Position numbers and translations under genes: made by a program. DNA of 64,000 bases from Bin5 sp965218625 (GTDB lineage: Bacteria > Chloroflexota > Anaerolineae > Caldilineales > Caldilineaceae), in assembly GCA_965218625.1 (NCBI GenBank), contig CBDCLG010000017.1:1-64000 (forward strand), written 5' to 3'. Shown piece after piece: positions 1-8,205 of the stretch. The notes beneath the pieces are model-generated. The model saw only the letters and a list, made by a program, of their open reading frames with translations. It ran no database searches and had not been told where the DNA came from. Position 1 is the stretch's first letter, and each line of letters starts with the position of its first letter.

Positions 1-1
1 G

Positions 2-1771
2 CGGCGCGACGAAGCCCAAGGGGAAGTGGATAAAGCTATCGCCCAAGGGAAAAAAGCCCGAACCGAATTGAGAGTTGAAAGTCAACCCTTGGATCCAGAA
101 AGAGATCCGCCGATTCCGAGCACACCCCGCGAAAGCGAAGCTCTTCTGAATGGCAAAGCAGCGGTTCTGTCCGAATGCCCTCAGCGTACCCTACGCCAGT
201 TGCTCGCAGACTTCGGCCCGGCTCTACTCGACGAGCCGGTGCGTGTGGATGCCCTCTTGTCCGACCTGTGCAGGTCGCAAAATCGGGAACGATTCCTTCT
301 CGTTCATGCACTGCGGCAGCACATTCCTTCCAAGCTTCAATCACTTCTACAAAACATTGCGGACCCTGGACGACAGTTCTCCCAGCAGTTGCAGGAACGC
401 TACGGTTTTTCTTCTGAGGCCGCTGATTGGGCGATCGACAGTTGGCTTTTTGCCCTTAAAAGGAGTACTCCCCTTGAGCACGCCCCGCCACTGACAGATC
501 ATCGCTCTCGCCGCAAGGAAGAAGCCGAGAGAGCCCCAAATCCCCTGCCCCCTACAACTCCGCCAATGCCGAAAAGAGAGCGGCGGGGAGTTAAGTTGCT
601 GACAGGAGTGACATGGTTAGGGCTGAAAGGTGTATGGCAGGGAATTACTTGGCTGATAGGAATGATTTTATTAGGGCTGGGCAGGATATTGAGCCGACTG
701 GCCCCCCGACAGAAGATATGGTTGGGGCTAGGCTTGATGGCGATAGTGGCCATAGTCTTTGAGTGGCAGAGCGTAATCGCGTTCGCCGAGTGGGGAATCG
801 CTTGGCTACTGAGCATACCAGGAGGGAGTGAGAGGATACTTTCTCAAATAATTGATCTTACGAATCAGATAACAGCATGGTTTGTAGGGCTACCAGGGCT
901 GATAGTGCTAGGGATAATGGCGGGGATGGTGGCACTTAGAACGTTGGGGCTGAAAGGTGTATGGCGGGGAGTTACTTGGCTGACAAGAATGATATTGCTA
1001 GGACTGAGAAGGATGTTGGGCCTACTGTCCCTTCGACAGAAGACATGGTTGGGGCTAGGCTTGATGGCGATAGTGGCACTAGTCTTTGAGTGGCAAAGCG
1101 TTGTCGTGTACACCCAGTGGGGAATCGCATGGCTACTTGGTACTCCAGGATGGATTGAAGAGAAACTTTCGCAACTCGTTGATCATGTAGCGGTACCAGT
1201 TATAACATGGCTTGTAGGGATGCAAGGACTGACAGCGTTAGGGACGATAGCGGGACTGTTTGCAATTAAGGCAGTTGGGCCGAAAAGAGCATGGAGGGGA
1301 ATTTCTTGGTTGATAAGAATGCCACTGTTAGGGCTGGGAAGGATGTTGGGCCGACTATCCCTCCGCCAAAAGATGTGGTTGGGGGTAGGCTTTATCGGGA
1401 TGATGGCGCTAATCTTTACGTGGCCAAGCGTTGTCGTGTACACCGAGTGGGGAATCGCACGGCTACTTGGTATTCCAGGATGGATTGAAGAGAAACTTTC
1501 CCAATTCGTTGATCATGTCGCGGCACCAGTGATAGCATGGCTTGTAGGGATGCAAGGACTGACAGCGTTAGGGGCGATAGCGGGACTGTTTGCAATTGGG
1601 GCAATTGGGCCGAAAAGAGCATGGAGGGGAATTGTTTGGCTGATAGGAAAGCCACTGTCAGGGCTGGGAAGGATGTTGGGCCTACTGTCCCTCCACCAGA
1701 AAATGTGGTTGGGGCTAGGCTCGATCGGGATGATGGCGCAAGTCTTTACGTGGCAAAGCGTTATCGTGTAG
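2..1771 (+). CDS. Tandem-repeat membrane protein, 5' end outside window, probably truncated
   Basis: The frame is open to the left edge, so GTG 26 is probably not the true start. Residues 1 to about 170 (counted from GTG 26) are soluble, including a helical stretch (LRQLLADFGPALLDEP) like small helical modules seen in multidomain Chloroflexota and cyanobacterial proteins; that likeness is from memory. The rest is hydrophobic and made of about four copies of a 109-110 residue unit. Units begin at the GLKGVW/GPKRAW motif near 620, 947, 1277 and 1607, spaced 327, 330 and 330 bp. Each unit has several membrane segments with shared blocks such as RQKxWLGLG and WGIAWLLG. Units 3 and 4 are nearly identical. 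The stop TAG at 1769 stands where units 2 and 3 have TAC in VVVYTxWGIA, so the fourth copy ends by a nonsense change. The function is unknown. Confidence 0.7.
   Translation, partial: RRDEAQGEVDKAIAQGKKARTELRVESQPLDPERDPPIPSTPRESEALLNGKAAVLSECPQRTLRQLLADFGPALLDEPVRVDALLSDLCRSQNRERFLLVHALRQHIPSKLQSLLQNIADPGRQFSQQLQERYGFSSEAADWAIDSWLFALKRSTPLEHAPPLTDHRSRRKEEAERAPNPLPPTTPPMPKRERRGVKLLTGVTWLGLKGVWQGITWLIGMILLGLGRILSRLAPRQKIWLGLGLMAIVAIVFEWQSVIAFAEWGIAWLLSIPGGSERILSQIIDLTNQITAWFVGLPGLIVLGIMAGMVALRTLGLKGVWRGVTWLTRMILLGLRRMLGLLSLRQKTWLGLGLMAIVALVFEWQSVVVYTQWGIAWLLGTPGWIEEKLSQLVDHVAVPVITWLVGMQGLTALGTIAGLFAIKAVGPKRAWRGISWLIRMPLLGLGRMLGRLSLRQKMWLGVGFIGMMALIFTWPSVVVYTEWGIARLLGIPGWIEEKLSQFVDHVAAPVIAWLVGMQGLTALGAIAGLFAIGAIGPKRAWRGIVWLIGKPLSGLGRMLGLLSLHQKMWLGLGSIGMMAQVFTWQSVIV
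620..1771 (+). repeat. Tandem 327-330 bp coding repeats (four units, last truncated)
   Basis: The repeat GGGCTGAAAGGTGTATGG or GGGCCGAAAAGAGCATGG recurs at 620, 947, 1277 and 1607. The rest of each unit keeps the same order of blocks. The length is a multiple of three, so copies stay in frame. Copies 3 and 4 share long near-identical stretches, which points to recent duplication or gene conversion. Confidence 0.9.
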
Positions 1772-1793
1772 ACCGAGTGGGAAGACGACATCG

Positions 1794-2035
1794 GCCGACA
1801 GAGACCTGCTGATCGCCTTGTACCATGCCACGAAGGGCCATCTTGGTGGCACAATCAGAACTGGCTTCATTATGGACCCCTCGACTCTTGGTACGGAGTC
1901 ACCGCCATTAACAATGGGCATGTGATCTGACTGTCTCTGGAGCATAACAGCTTGAGCGGTCCGATTCCGCCAGAGTTGGCCAACCTCTCCTGGGGGACAA
2001 TGCTGCACTTTGAAGGCAATTCCCTTATCCGTTAA
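1794..2035 (+). pseudogene. Remnant of a leucine-rich-repeat protein
   Basis: Two adjoining frames together read like the start of a bacterial LRR protein. DRDLLIALYHAT lies from about 1797. After a one-base loss near 1835-1838 the text continues in another frame as PSWWHNQNWL and WYGVTAINNGHV. An in-frame TGA follows at 1928-1930, and then LSGPIPPELANLSW runs to TAA at 2033. This pattern of DRDxLIALYxAT, a WYGVT block and an LxGPIPPEL repeat is typical of extracellular LRR proteins. The part after 1838 is in the same frame as the upstream membrane-repeat gene, so the two may once have been one protein. No intact product is possible. Confidence 0.75.
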
Positions 2036-2106
2036 ACTGCTGCGGCGTCCTTCAGACTCTGACTGTCACCCGCGCCCCGCACCCACTTTCCCCAGCGACG
2101 CAGCCT

Positions 2107-2853
2107 CTACCCCATCTTCATATCGCCGATCTCCCGCCGCATACCGGCGGCGATGGAAAGAAGAGCCATCATCGCACCCGCGCCGACAAAGACCCAGCCC
2201 AGACTCAGCTTGATGAGTCCACCGGATGTGGCGCTTGAAATCGGCGACAGGCCTATCGACGCGATCATGAGCAGGCTCATAACGCGGCCCATCACCCTTT
2301 GGGGCGTCCGCGCCTGCAGCCAGGCCGTAAACATGATGTTCGTGTATCCTCCCATGACGCCGATGACAACAACCAGAACGGCGGCCAGCCACGTCGCTGT
2401 CAAAAAGCCAAAAGGCATGATCAAAAAACCGCTCAGGACATAGGTGAAGGTAAGAATGCGGCCCAGACCCCTTTTGGGAACAGGCAATACGCCCGCTAAC
2501 AACCCGCCAAAAAGTGCGCCGCCGGCATAGGCAGAGAAGATTATGCCGACCGCCAGTGCCCCCTGCGGGAGCTGGGTATCGGCCAACACCGGGATCCCAA
2601 CAATGACCGGCCCTTGCACAAAAAGCTCGATCCCCGCAATGAGAACAAAAAGCGTAAACATTGCCGCGTCAGACCGCACAAATCGAAAACTATCGGCAAT
2701 TGAGGCCCAGACGCTCTCGCCGCCCTTTTTCTCGGCGGTCTGACTTTCGGCGCTTTGATCCGCTTCCGGCTCCTCCGGCTTCAGTCGCATGAAGGCAAGC
2801 AGCAGGAACGAAATGAGAAAGGCCGCAGACACCACGGCAAACGCCAACCCCAC
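2107..2853 (-). pseudogene. C-terminal half of an MFS transporter
   Basis: The 248 residues resemble the second six-helix half of an MFS_3/EntS-like drug or siderophore exporter. A charged central loop (residues about 22-52, rich in E, K and S) is followed by five or six membrane helices and the motif RVMGRVMSL. Family members are about 400-430 residues, so the N-terminal half is missing. The GTG at 2853 is only the first available start; the frame extends seven codons further to a TGA, and no transporter sequence was found upstream in any minus-strand frame. It could still be translated but should not transport alone. Confidence 0.7.
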
Positions 2854-3034
2854 GCCCGCCGTGTCCGCCCGCGCTCAGCCCCACCTTGCGGCATTCCAAC
2901 ATGCCCCCGTTGCGCTGTGACGTCCAGGGGTATTGGGTCTGCCTGCGCCACAGGTTGCGATTGCCAACGCGACAATTTGGATCCAACGACCTACCGACCC
3001 CTTGAATCCTCACCACTTCGTCGGCATGTCGTTC

Positions 3035-3586
3035 TTAACTCTTGCCGCATCGACGGCTTTCGATAAATCGCTCTACTTCCATTTCTTCTATCGAGCCAGG
3101 CCATGGCCTCAGAAGACACAGGGTGTAGGCTTGCCACGAATGATCATCGCCGCCAGTATACACGTTGCGAACCATTTCATTTAGATCACCAGGGGCAACA
3201 ACAATGAGGTAGTTCAGCCGCAGGCGAGGGCTTACTGTTGGTGTTCTTTCTCGATAGTGAATCGAGGAATGGGAAACAACGAACCCCTTGTCCACATACC
3301 ACAATGCCAATATGAGGTTGCGAGCATGTATTCCCTGTTCATAGAAGGCTTCATAATAGTCGGGAGATCCCAAACATTCGATTACCTGCGTTAGCGAAGG
3401 CTTGGGGTCATCCCATTTTAGGGTTACCTGGAAGAGTCGCCGGTCTTCTCGAAACCACGCTGAGTATTCTGAACCTGAGAATAAACCACTGTCGTCCGTC
3501 CACGCTACTCGAACCTCGCCGATAGTTTGGGTGCTTAAGCGAATGTGTTTCCTTTCCAGATCCCATAGCTCCACAACGGTCGACAT
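3035..3586 (-). CDS. Conserved hypothetical protein, 183 aa
   Basis: The product is soluble, with no signal peptide or membrane segment. It is rich in aromatic residues (ELWDLERKHIRLST near the start, ALWYVDKGF in the middle, LCLLRPWPGS near the end). It resembles, from memory, uncharacterised proteins of similar length in Anaerolineae genomes. No catalytic motif was recognised. ATG 3586 begins the longest frame. The gene sits between the half MFS transporter and an IS3-like end, so it may have arrived with mobile DNA, although the reading frame is intact. Confidence 0.6.
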   Translation of the reverse strand: MSTVVELWDLERKHIRLSTQTIGEVRVAWTDDSGLFSGSEYSAWFREDRRLFQVTLKWDDPKPSLTQVIECLGSPDYYEAFYEQGIHARNLILALWYVDKGFVVSHSSIHYRERTPTVSPRLRLNYLIVVAPGDLNEMVRNVYTGGDDHSWQAYTLCLLRPWPGSIEEMEVERFIESRRCGKS

Positions 3587-3599
3587 GACATCATTGAAG

Positions 3600-3766
3600 T
3601 GGGCCCCAAAAACTGGACCACAAGCTAAGGTGTATAATGGAGCAGTTCACCCAGCCTGTGGAGGGGCAGCACGATGGTCAAGAAACGGCGGCGACGGCCA
3701 CGCGCGTGCCGCGAAAGACCCAGGCCCCTTCAACTTTGTCCGGGTGTCGCTCGACAGCCATATTGA
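3600..3766 (+). mobile_element. Left end of an IS3-like insertion sequence with start of orfA
   Basis: The sequence from 3600 (TGGGCCCCAAAAACTGGACC) looks like an IS3-family terminal inverted repeat. It is followed by a TATAAT box at 3633-3638, a GGAGGGGC ribosome site and ATG 3674 opening with MVKKRRRR, the usual basic start of such OrfA proteins. The frame then leaves the family and stops at 3764-3766 after 30 residues. No orfB or right end was seen nearby, so only the end of the element remains. Confidence 0.55.
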
Positions 3767-3790
3767 TCTCAAATTAAACTCACTATATTC

Positions 3791-4783
3791 TCACTTCGCC
3801 ATTGTCAACGTCCCATCCTCCGGCCGCTCGCCACGCACTTCCTTCACATACTCTATATGCGCTGGCCTGCGAACAAAACCCAGCCGTCTGTTTATTTCCA
3901 GAATTCCTCTATTGTGCGACGCGTTCCATGTACGCAGTTCCCGGATCCCCTTCTCCTGCGCGCAAGCAATCCCGCATAGCTTCAACGCTGTTGCGATGCC
4001 CCGTCTCCGGTGCGAGCGCAGCACGCCCGTCAGCCCGATATCGAACAGGCCGGGATCGGACTGATTCGACCAGAATTCCGTCATTCCCACGTACTCGCCC
4101 CTGTCCAAGGCAACAAACCAGGCGTCTTGGACAAGATTCGACCGTTCCCACACCTTCTGAAACTCTTCAAAAGACTCCTTGACCGCCGGTTCCGGGGTGG
4201 GTATGTCCTGCTGAATTGCCCAATTTAACTCGTAGAGTTTGCGATCCCGCTCCAAGTCGGTCTTCAACTCGACCACGCTCCCTATTTCGACTCCCTGCGC
4301 AGCCATGCGGCCGGCATAGCCAGCCCAGTCGGGCAGCCGGAACGCGGTCGGTTCCAGGCGCGACTCCCAATGGCGGAAGTTCTCAACAAAGCCGAGCTTT
4401 TCTATGAATCGTACCCCATCGGGATGGTCCTCTCGCGTACTGGTGAACAGACGTATCGGGTCAAACTGCTCGATCTCCCGGCACAGATGCTGCCACAGGG
4501 CAGTGCCGCCGCCGCGCCGACGCGATGCGGGCAGTACGTTTACACTTACCCACAGCTTTCCCGGATGGTTCATGCGCAATTTCTGTTCGTAGCTGGCGTA
4601 GCCGACCGCCTGACCGTCGACCTCCGCAAAGAAGCGCCCCCATTTGACAGCTTCCGGCCGTTTCTCGTCCCCTTCCTTCCACTCCTCTGTAGTCTCCTCT
4701 TGCCCAACCCAGACTGCGTTGAAGATGCCGACTGCCAGCTTGTAGTCTTTGTTCGTGCGATTGAAAGGTCGGATGGTGATCAT
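3791..4783 (-). CDS. Tandem GNAT-family N-acetyltransferase, 330 aa
   Basis: Two GNAT domains lie in one chain. The first (about 1-150) has VSVNVLPASRRRGGGTALWQ, the beta4-alpha3 acetyl-CoA loop of the RxxGxG/A type. The second (about 165-310) has GVLRSHRRRGIATALKL and a C-terminal RRLGFV element. Such double-GNAT proteins transfer acetyl groups to unknown small molecules or proteins. The start at ATG 4783 gives ITIRPFN, a standard GNAT opening. The family is sure and the substrate is not known. Confidence 0.88.
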   Translation of the reverse strand: MITIRPFNRTNKDYKLAVGIFNAVWVGQEETTEEWKEGDEKRPEAVKWGRFFAEVDGQAVGYASYEQKLRMNHPGKLWVSVNVLPASRRRGGGTALWQHLCREIEQFDPIRLFTSTREDHPDGVRFIEKLGFVENFRHWESRLEPTAFRLPDWAGYAGRMAAQGVEIGSVVELKTDLERDRKLYELNWAIQQDIPTPEPAVKESFEEFQKVWERSNLVQDAWFVALDRGEYVGMTEFWSNQSDPGLFDIGLTGVLRSHRRRGIATALKLCGIACAQEKGIRELRTWNASHNRGILEINRRLGFVRRPAHIEYVKEVRGERPEDGTLTMAK

Positions 4784-4907
4784 AGTTGCATCCCCACTTC
4801 TGCGTTAGACATGTCGCACGCTCAAATCGACATCATAGCACACTCTCCTAACAGGACTCGTCTGACAAGGCTCGAAAGGGAAAGGCCGCGCGCAGGCTGC
4901 CTTGGGG

Positions 4908-4913
4908 TATAAT
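4908..4913 (+). promoter_or_regulatory. Candidate -10 box for MNT/HEPN copy 1
   Basis: TATAAT within GGGGTATAATGCCC, conserved in the second copy at 8951-8956. No good -35 hexamer was seen. It lies about 100 bp before the GTG start at 5011. Confidence 0.5.
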
Positions 4914-5010
4914 GCCCCGGTACAACGTTGGCCGCAGATCGCTCGCCTAACGGGCGAGTCGGCCAGTGCAACCGTACAGGCAACTTTGCCCAGCCAGGCC
5001 GGGGCGCACA

Positions 5011-5307
5011 GTGACCGACCAAGCCATTGTCGATACCATGGTGGCGCGCATTGTGGCGCGCTTCCAGCCGGCGCGCATCCTGCTCTTCGGCGCGCGCGGC
5101 ACCGACAACCGCGGGAGCGACGTCGACCTGCTGGTTGTCATGGACGAGGTCGAGGACAAGCGCTGCGCCGCGGCTGAAATGGGCCGGGCCTTGGACGACC
5201 TCAGCGTCAGCAAGGACATCGTGGTGACCACGCACGAGGAGATCGCCCGCCGCGGCAACGTCGTCGGCAGCGTCCTGCGCGCGGCGCGAGGGGAAGGTCG
5301 TCTATGA
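5011..5307 (+). CDS. MNT-domain nucleotidyltransferase (MntA-like antitoxin), copy 1, active site damaged
   Basis: Minimal nucleotidyltransferases of this type are antitoxins that AMPylate a partner HEPN toxin (type VII, MntA/HepT). Copy 2 has the fold signature LLFGSRARGTDNRGSDVDLLV. Here the text is LLFGARGTDNRGSDVDLLV: six bases are missing, so the serine of the Gly-Ser motif and the next Arg are lost while the DVD metal ligands remain. The start is taken as GTG 5011, matching the equivalent GTG in copy 2. The end overlaps the HEPN start codon (ATGA at 5304-5307), the usual coupling for this pair. Activity is doubtful. Confidence 0.8.
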   Translation: MTDQAIVDTMVARIVARFQPARILLFGARGTDNRGSDVDLLVVMDEVEDKRCAAAEMGRALDDLSVSKDIVVTTHEEIARRGNVVGSVLRAARGEGRL

Positions 5308-5561
5308 GCGACCCTGAACTCTTGGCGCGGGAGGCCAGCCGCTGGCTGCGCTTCGCCGCCGAGGACCTTGATGCCGCGCAGCGTCTGCCGGCACGCGCAG
5401 CCGGCCGCGGAAAGGACGTTGAATGCGCCCCGGCCCCGTCGCAGTTCATGCTATCGATTCTGCCCTCGATCCCTGAACCAGATCCAAGCCACGCTTCCAA
5501 GAACGATAAGGATCAACCACACTCCGCAAAGATCAACAAAAGGTTCACAACAACGAATTAG
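5304..5561 (+). pseudogene. HEPN-domain toxin (HepT-like), frameshifted remnant
   Basis: The first 28 residues (ASRWLRFAAEDLDAAQRL) match the first helix of HEPN toxins. The next expected block, HAQQAAEKxLKA, is present only in another frame as RHAQPAAERTLNA from about 5385-5430. A frameshift therefore splits the gene, and the remaining two thirds of a roughly 130-residue HEPN protein, including the RxxxxH RNase motif, are absent. It is coupled to the MNT gene by ATGA. Confidence 0.75.
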
Positions 5562-5573
5562 CCAGTCTCGCAT
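5451..5573 (-). CDS. Possible 40-aa single-pass membrane peptide
   Basis: ATG 5573 to TAG 5451 encodes 40 residues with one strong hydrophobic segment (WLILIVLGSVAWIWF) and charged ends. No good ribosome site was seen, and the frame lies inside degraded HEPN DNA on the other strand. It may be chance. Confidence 0.25.
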   Translation of the reverse strand: MRDWLIRCCEPFVDLCGVWLILIVLGSVAWIWFRDRGQNR

Positions 5574-5703
5574 GTTCTTGGACGCTCAAATAAACAAGCG
5601 ACCTCCCGTTTCACATCGGGGGCTGACGGTCAAGAACGATGGATGAACGCCGCGTGGAATGCATTAGGACGTGCAACAGGTTGGTTTGTAGGGGACGTGC
5701 GGT

Positions 5704-6759
5704 CTAGTCCTCACAGATGGACAAGGCCGTCTGCAGCATATTAAGGTGGCGAAGTTCGTCAACTGATAACAGTTCCTCCTCGGTCAAGATTGCCCCCAGA
5801 ACCATGAACAGTTGGAAGTAGCGAAAGGCATTCCACTCTCCATCGCTGATTTCTGCGTTGAGGTCTGCGAGGTCTTGTTCGTCACTCTTGCTCATAAAGC
5901 AGTAGGCCGCTTCAAGCATAAGATCGGCGTAGTCCTGCGGAGGCAGCTTGTTATCATCAAAACGCGAAAACATTCTGGCGAAGTCGTTTATATCGACTTG
6001 CATGGTCAAATCGGCAGCAGTAAGAGAGTCGCCGCTTGTCGCAGCAGGGGTGGGGGTAGGCTTCAAGATGAAAGAATCAGTAGGGGCGGGAACGGGTGTT
6101 GTGATAGAAGAAGCCGGTGCAGCCGGCAGGCATGATGCACTGTCGCTTCCAACATCATGATTAAGAGTGAAATCAAAGGCATGGAATGAAAGGAAAGAGG
6201 TCTCCTTGATTCCCGGAACTACGCCGGTTACGGTAAGGCTGTTCAATTGGTGGGAGATAGTCAACTTGGCAGAGGATGGGACGATTGAAAGAGTCGTACC
6301 ATCCTCGGAAACATTCTCAACGACCCACAATGAGACGTCTAGAGCATCCTCAAATGACAACGTTAGCGGTTGTGAATTTGAACCTTTCCTTGCGATATGG
6401 TACGCGCCAAGCTCGTAATCCATCGCTTGAGAACTCTCAATGCCGATGTGGACTGTCCAACTGTATTCCATGTAGCTACTCGGAATCTCGTCTCTGTTGA
6501 TCGTCAACTCCTCTGGCAGCTCTCTAAGATAAAAGGTGGCCGTCAGCGTCTCGCCGTCCAGGCTTGAATCGACGCCAAGAATATCAATATAACCAGGCAA
6601 GTTGTCCGATGGTGGATCTTCGGAACTCTGGCCAGGCAAGATGTGAACATGGTGGTATTCGCAATCGAAGTTTTGAGTCTCTTGTACTGGCTCAGGCGTG
6701 ATCGGTACGCAAGCAGTCAAGAGTAGCGCGAAAATCGAAATTCCAAGCAGGTATTTCAT
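5704..6759 (-). CDS. Lipoprotein of unknown function, 351 aa
   Basis: ATG 6757-6759 is preceded by GGAGAG about six bases upstream. The product begins with MKYLLG, a hydrophobic stretch and the lipobox LLTAC, so it should be an exported lipoprotein. A beta-rich region of about 200 residues follows (FDCEYHHVHILPG to GVVPGIKETSFLSFHAFDF), then a Pro/Thr-rich linker (PTPTPAATSG) and an alpha-helical C-terminal region ending in LSICED. The reading frame upstream of this ATG is open without a stop to 7146, so the protein could also be made as a fusion with the preceding membrane segment. A decayed paralogue of the beta-rich part lies at 11804-12031. Confidence 0.65.
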   Translation of the reverse strand: MKYLLGISIFALLLTACVPITPEPVQETQNFDCEYHHVHILPGQSSEDPPSDNLPGYIDILGVDSSLDGETLTATFYLRELPEELTINRDEIPSSYMEYSWTVHIGIESSQAMDYELGAYHIARKGSNSQPLTLSFEDALDVSLWVVENVSEDGTTLSIVPSSAKLTISHQLNSLTVTGVVPGIKETSFLSFHAFDFTLNHDVGSDSASCLPAAPASSITTPVPAPTDSFILKPTPTPAATSGDSLTAADLTMQVDINDFARMFSRFDDNKLPPQDYADLMLEAAYCFMSKSDEQDLADLNAEISDGEWNAFRYFQLFMVLGAILTEEELLSVDELRHLNMLQTALSICED

Positions 6760-7146
6760 CTTGAACTCTCCGTTTGATGGGGAAAAGGCGGCAGAAACGG
6801 GCAACCGTTCAACAAGATGGCACACGGCGCAATCAGGATAGCTCTTAACATCACTTCCTCCCCAACCCAAAAGCCCACAATCGGTCGGTGGCAAGGCCCT
6901 TCTGTTTAGCGCGAGGTATCCGACTGCCATACCCAGCAGTACGACGATGCCAATGCCAATCTGTGCAGGCCATTCAAAGATCAGATCGGTCAGTATGCCC
7001 AGCAGTGTGATATACACCAAGAAATAGGCTACTTGCTGTCCTAGACGTCTTTCCCGCAGAATTGGAATTGTGAAGCTAAAGATCGCTACTATCACGAAAA
7101 TAGCTATGTTAATTGGTACGCTATCTTGCAAATCGGATGTGTTCAT
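6760..7146 (-). CDS. Membrane segment in frame with the following lipoprotein
   Basis: ATG 7146 overlaps the stop of the upstream lipoprotein gene (ATGA at 7143-7146), which indicates translational coupling. The 129 residues before the lipoprotein start carry three hydrophobic segments (about 13-30, 40-60 and 63-82), then a Cys-containing hydrophilic tail. There is no stop codon before the downstream lipoprotein ATG at 6759, so this is either the N-terminal part of a 480-residue fusion or a small protein that lost its stop. The function is unknown. Confidence 0.5.
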
Positions 7147-7511
7147 TCCACGCTAAATGCAAATGGGATACCAAAGAAATTGCTTTCCCCCAAATCTCTA
7201 TCTCTGGCCCCTATCCTATCCATCCTGTTCAGAACCAACGACTTATCAATTCCCTCTCGAAGAAGAATCGCTATGTACGCCTCTTGATCTTTCTCCTGCG
7301 AGCAGTCCACTTGCACGACGCCATATATGAGATCGTCCAGTGTCAACTGATCGAAAAAATCCGAGTGTTCTTCGATAGCCTCAACCACTTCCTCGCGTGA
7401 CGGAAAGCCAGAGCATTCGCCTTGCCAAAGTTGCCGCGTAAATGAATCGCTGCCGTTGCACGAGGCCAGAAAGAATAGAGGCAGTACAAAGAAGAACAAT
7501 CGCCTATTCAA
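7143..7511 (-). CDS. Small lipoprotein, 122 aa
   Basis: The N-terminus (MNRRLFFFVLPLFFLASC) is a signal peptide with lipobox FLASC. The mature part of about 105 residues is acidic and has three further Cys, possibly forming disulfides. No family was recognised. It is first in a minus-strand set with the membrane segment and larger lipoprotein that follow, linked by a 4-bp stop/start overlap. Confidence 0.6.
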   Translation of the reverse strand: MNRRLFFFVLPLFFLASCNGSDSFTRQLWQGECSGFPSREEVVEAIEEHSDFFDQLTLDDLIYGVVQVDCSQEKDQEAYIAILLREGIDKSLVLNRMDRIGARDRDLGESNFFGIPFAFSVE

Positions 7512-7535
7512 AGCTACTACTCTCCAAAGAACAAG

Positions 7536-7691
7536 ATGGCAAACCAGGGGAGGAATCTGCCCGTTGCGTTCAGTGGCAGTCAGTTTGTCCGCCAGAATTT
7601 TCCTGGGTTGCCAACCTCAAAATACTTTGGTCTGATTGGCATCCCAAGTGCAATTATTCAGGACGTAATATTTCATATTCGGGAATCGTAG
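7536..7691 (+). CDS. Possible 51-aa peptide
   Basis: ATG 7536 to TAG 7689-7691 reads as a plausible soluble sequence (LPVAFSGSQFVRQNFPGLPT). No ribosome site precedes it. Another frame just downstream (to TGA 7778-7780) is hydrophobic and ends overlapping the next start, so this stretch may be a decayed gene. Confidence 0.25.
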   Translation: MANQGRNLPVAFSGSQFVRQNFPGLPTSKYFGLIGIPSAIIQDVIFHIRES

Positions 7692-7776
7692 CAATTGCAA
7701 TCGCCGCCTTGCCTGGAATCGTTCCATGTGTGTTAATGCTGATATCTATTTTTTTGCGAGCGGGGAATGGGACCAT

Positions 7777-8046
7777 ATGACATACGAACAGTTAGCCGAA
7801 TATGCGCCACAGCTTGTCGGCATAGCTGCATCAGGTTTCATCGTTGCATTTATCCTAAGAAAAATTGTCTTCAGGACTATGAAGTTGATCGATCCGATCT
7901 TGCTCCGGTCAAGACTGCCAATTGAATTCGTCGTAGCTCTTTCTATTCCAACTTTAATCGCATTCCTCTTTGATGAAAGCATATTTGGCACAGTCGTCTC
8001 ATTCAATGTGGGATATACGCTTGGGAACTCACTCTTGGAAATCTAA
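7777..8046 (+). CDS. Small membrane protein, 89 aa
   Basis: The start is taken as ATG 7777, with GGGGAATGGGA upstream and a TGA of an upstream hydrophobic frame overlapping it (ATGA). Two or three hydrophobic segments are visible (LVGIAASGFIVAFIL, FVVALSIPTLIAFLF, and a weaker one near the end). No homology was recognised. The lower GC here compared with the housekeeping genes suggests acquired DNA. Confidence 0.45.
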   Translation: MTYEQLAEYAPQLVGIAASGFIVAFILRKIVFRTMKLIDPILLRSRLPIEFVVALSIPTLIAFLFDESIFGTVVSFNVGYTLGNSLLEI

Positions 8047-8205
8047 GAGGAGAATGTTATGTCAAGTATGGTTGGCCCCAATCGTTTTCCCCTAACGCCC
8101 CAACCACGCCCAATCCGCCCCCGATCCACACTTCTCCCGCCCTTCCGACTCCCCATCCTCCCTCCCCGCGGCATCACCCAATCCAAAGTCCACAATCCAC
8201 GACCG

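Larger units (their letters stand above)
4901..5340 (+). repeat. Direct repeat, copy 1 (promoter, MNT gene and HEPN start)
   Basis: This stretch matches 8945-9346 over the GGGGTATAATGCCC promoter core, the leader, the whole nucleotidyltransferase gene and the first codons of the HEPN gene. Differences include a 6-bp deletion in this copy (in the GSRARG codons) and a 12-bp deletion in the other copy (near its 3' end). Confidence 0.8.

Noticed and set aside
26..26. GTG 26 as the true start of the first gene
   Set aside because: The frame is open to the window edge and no ribosome site is seen before GTG 26, so the gene probably begins upstream.
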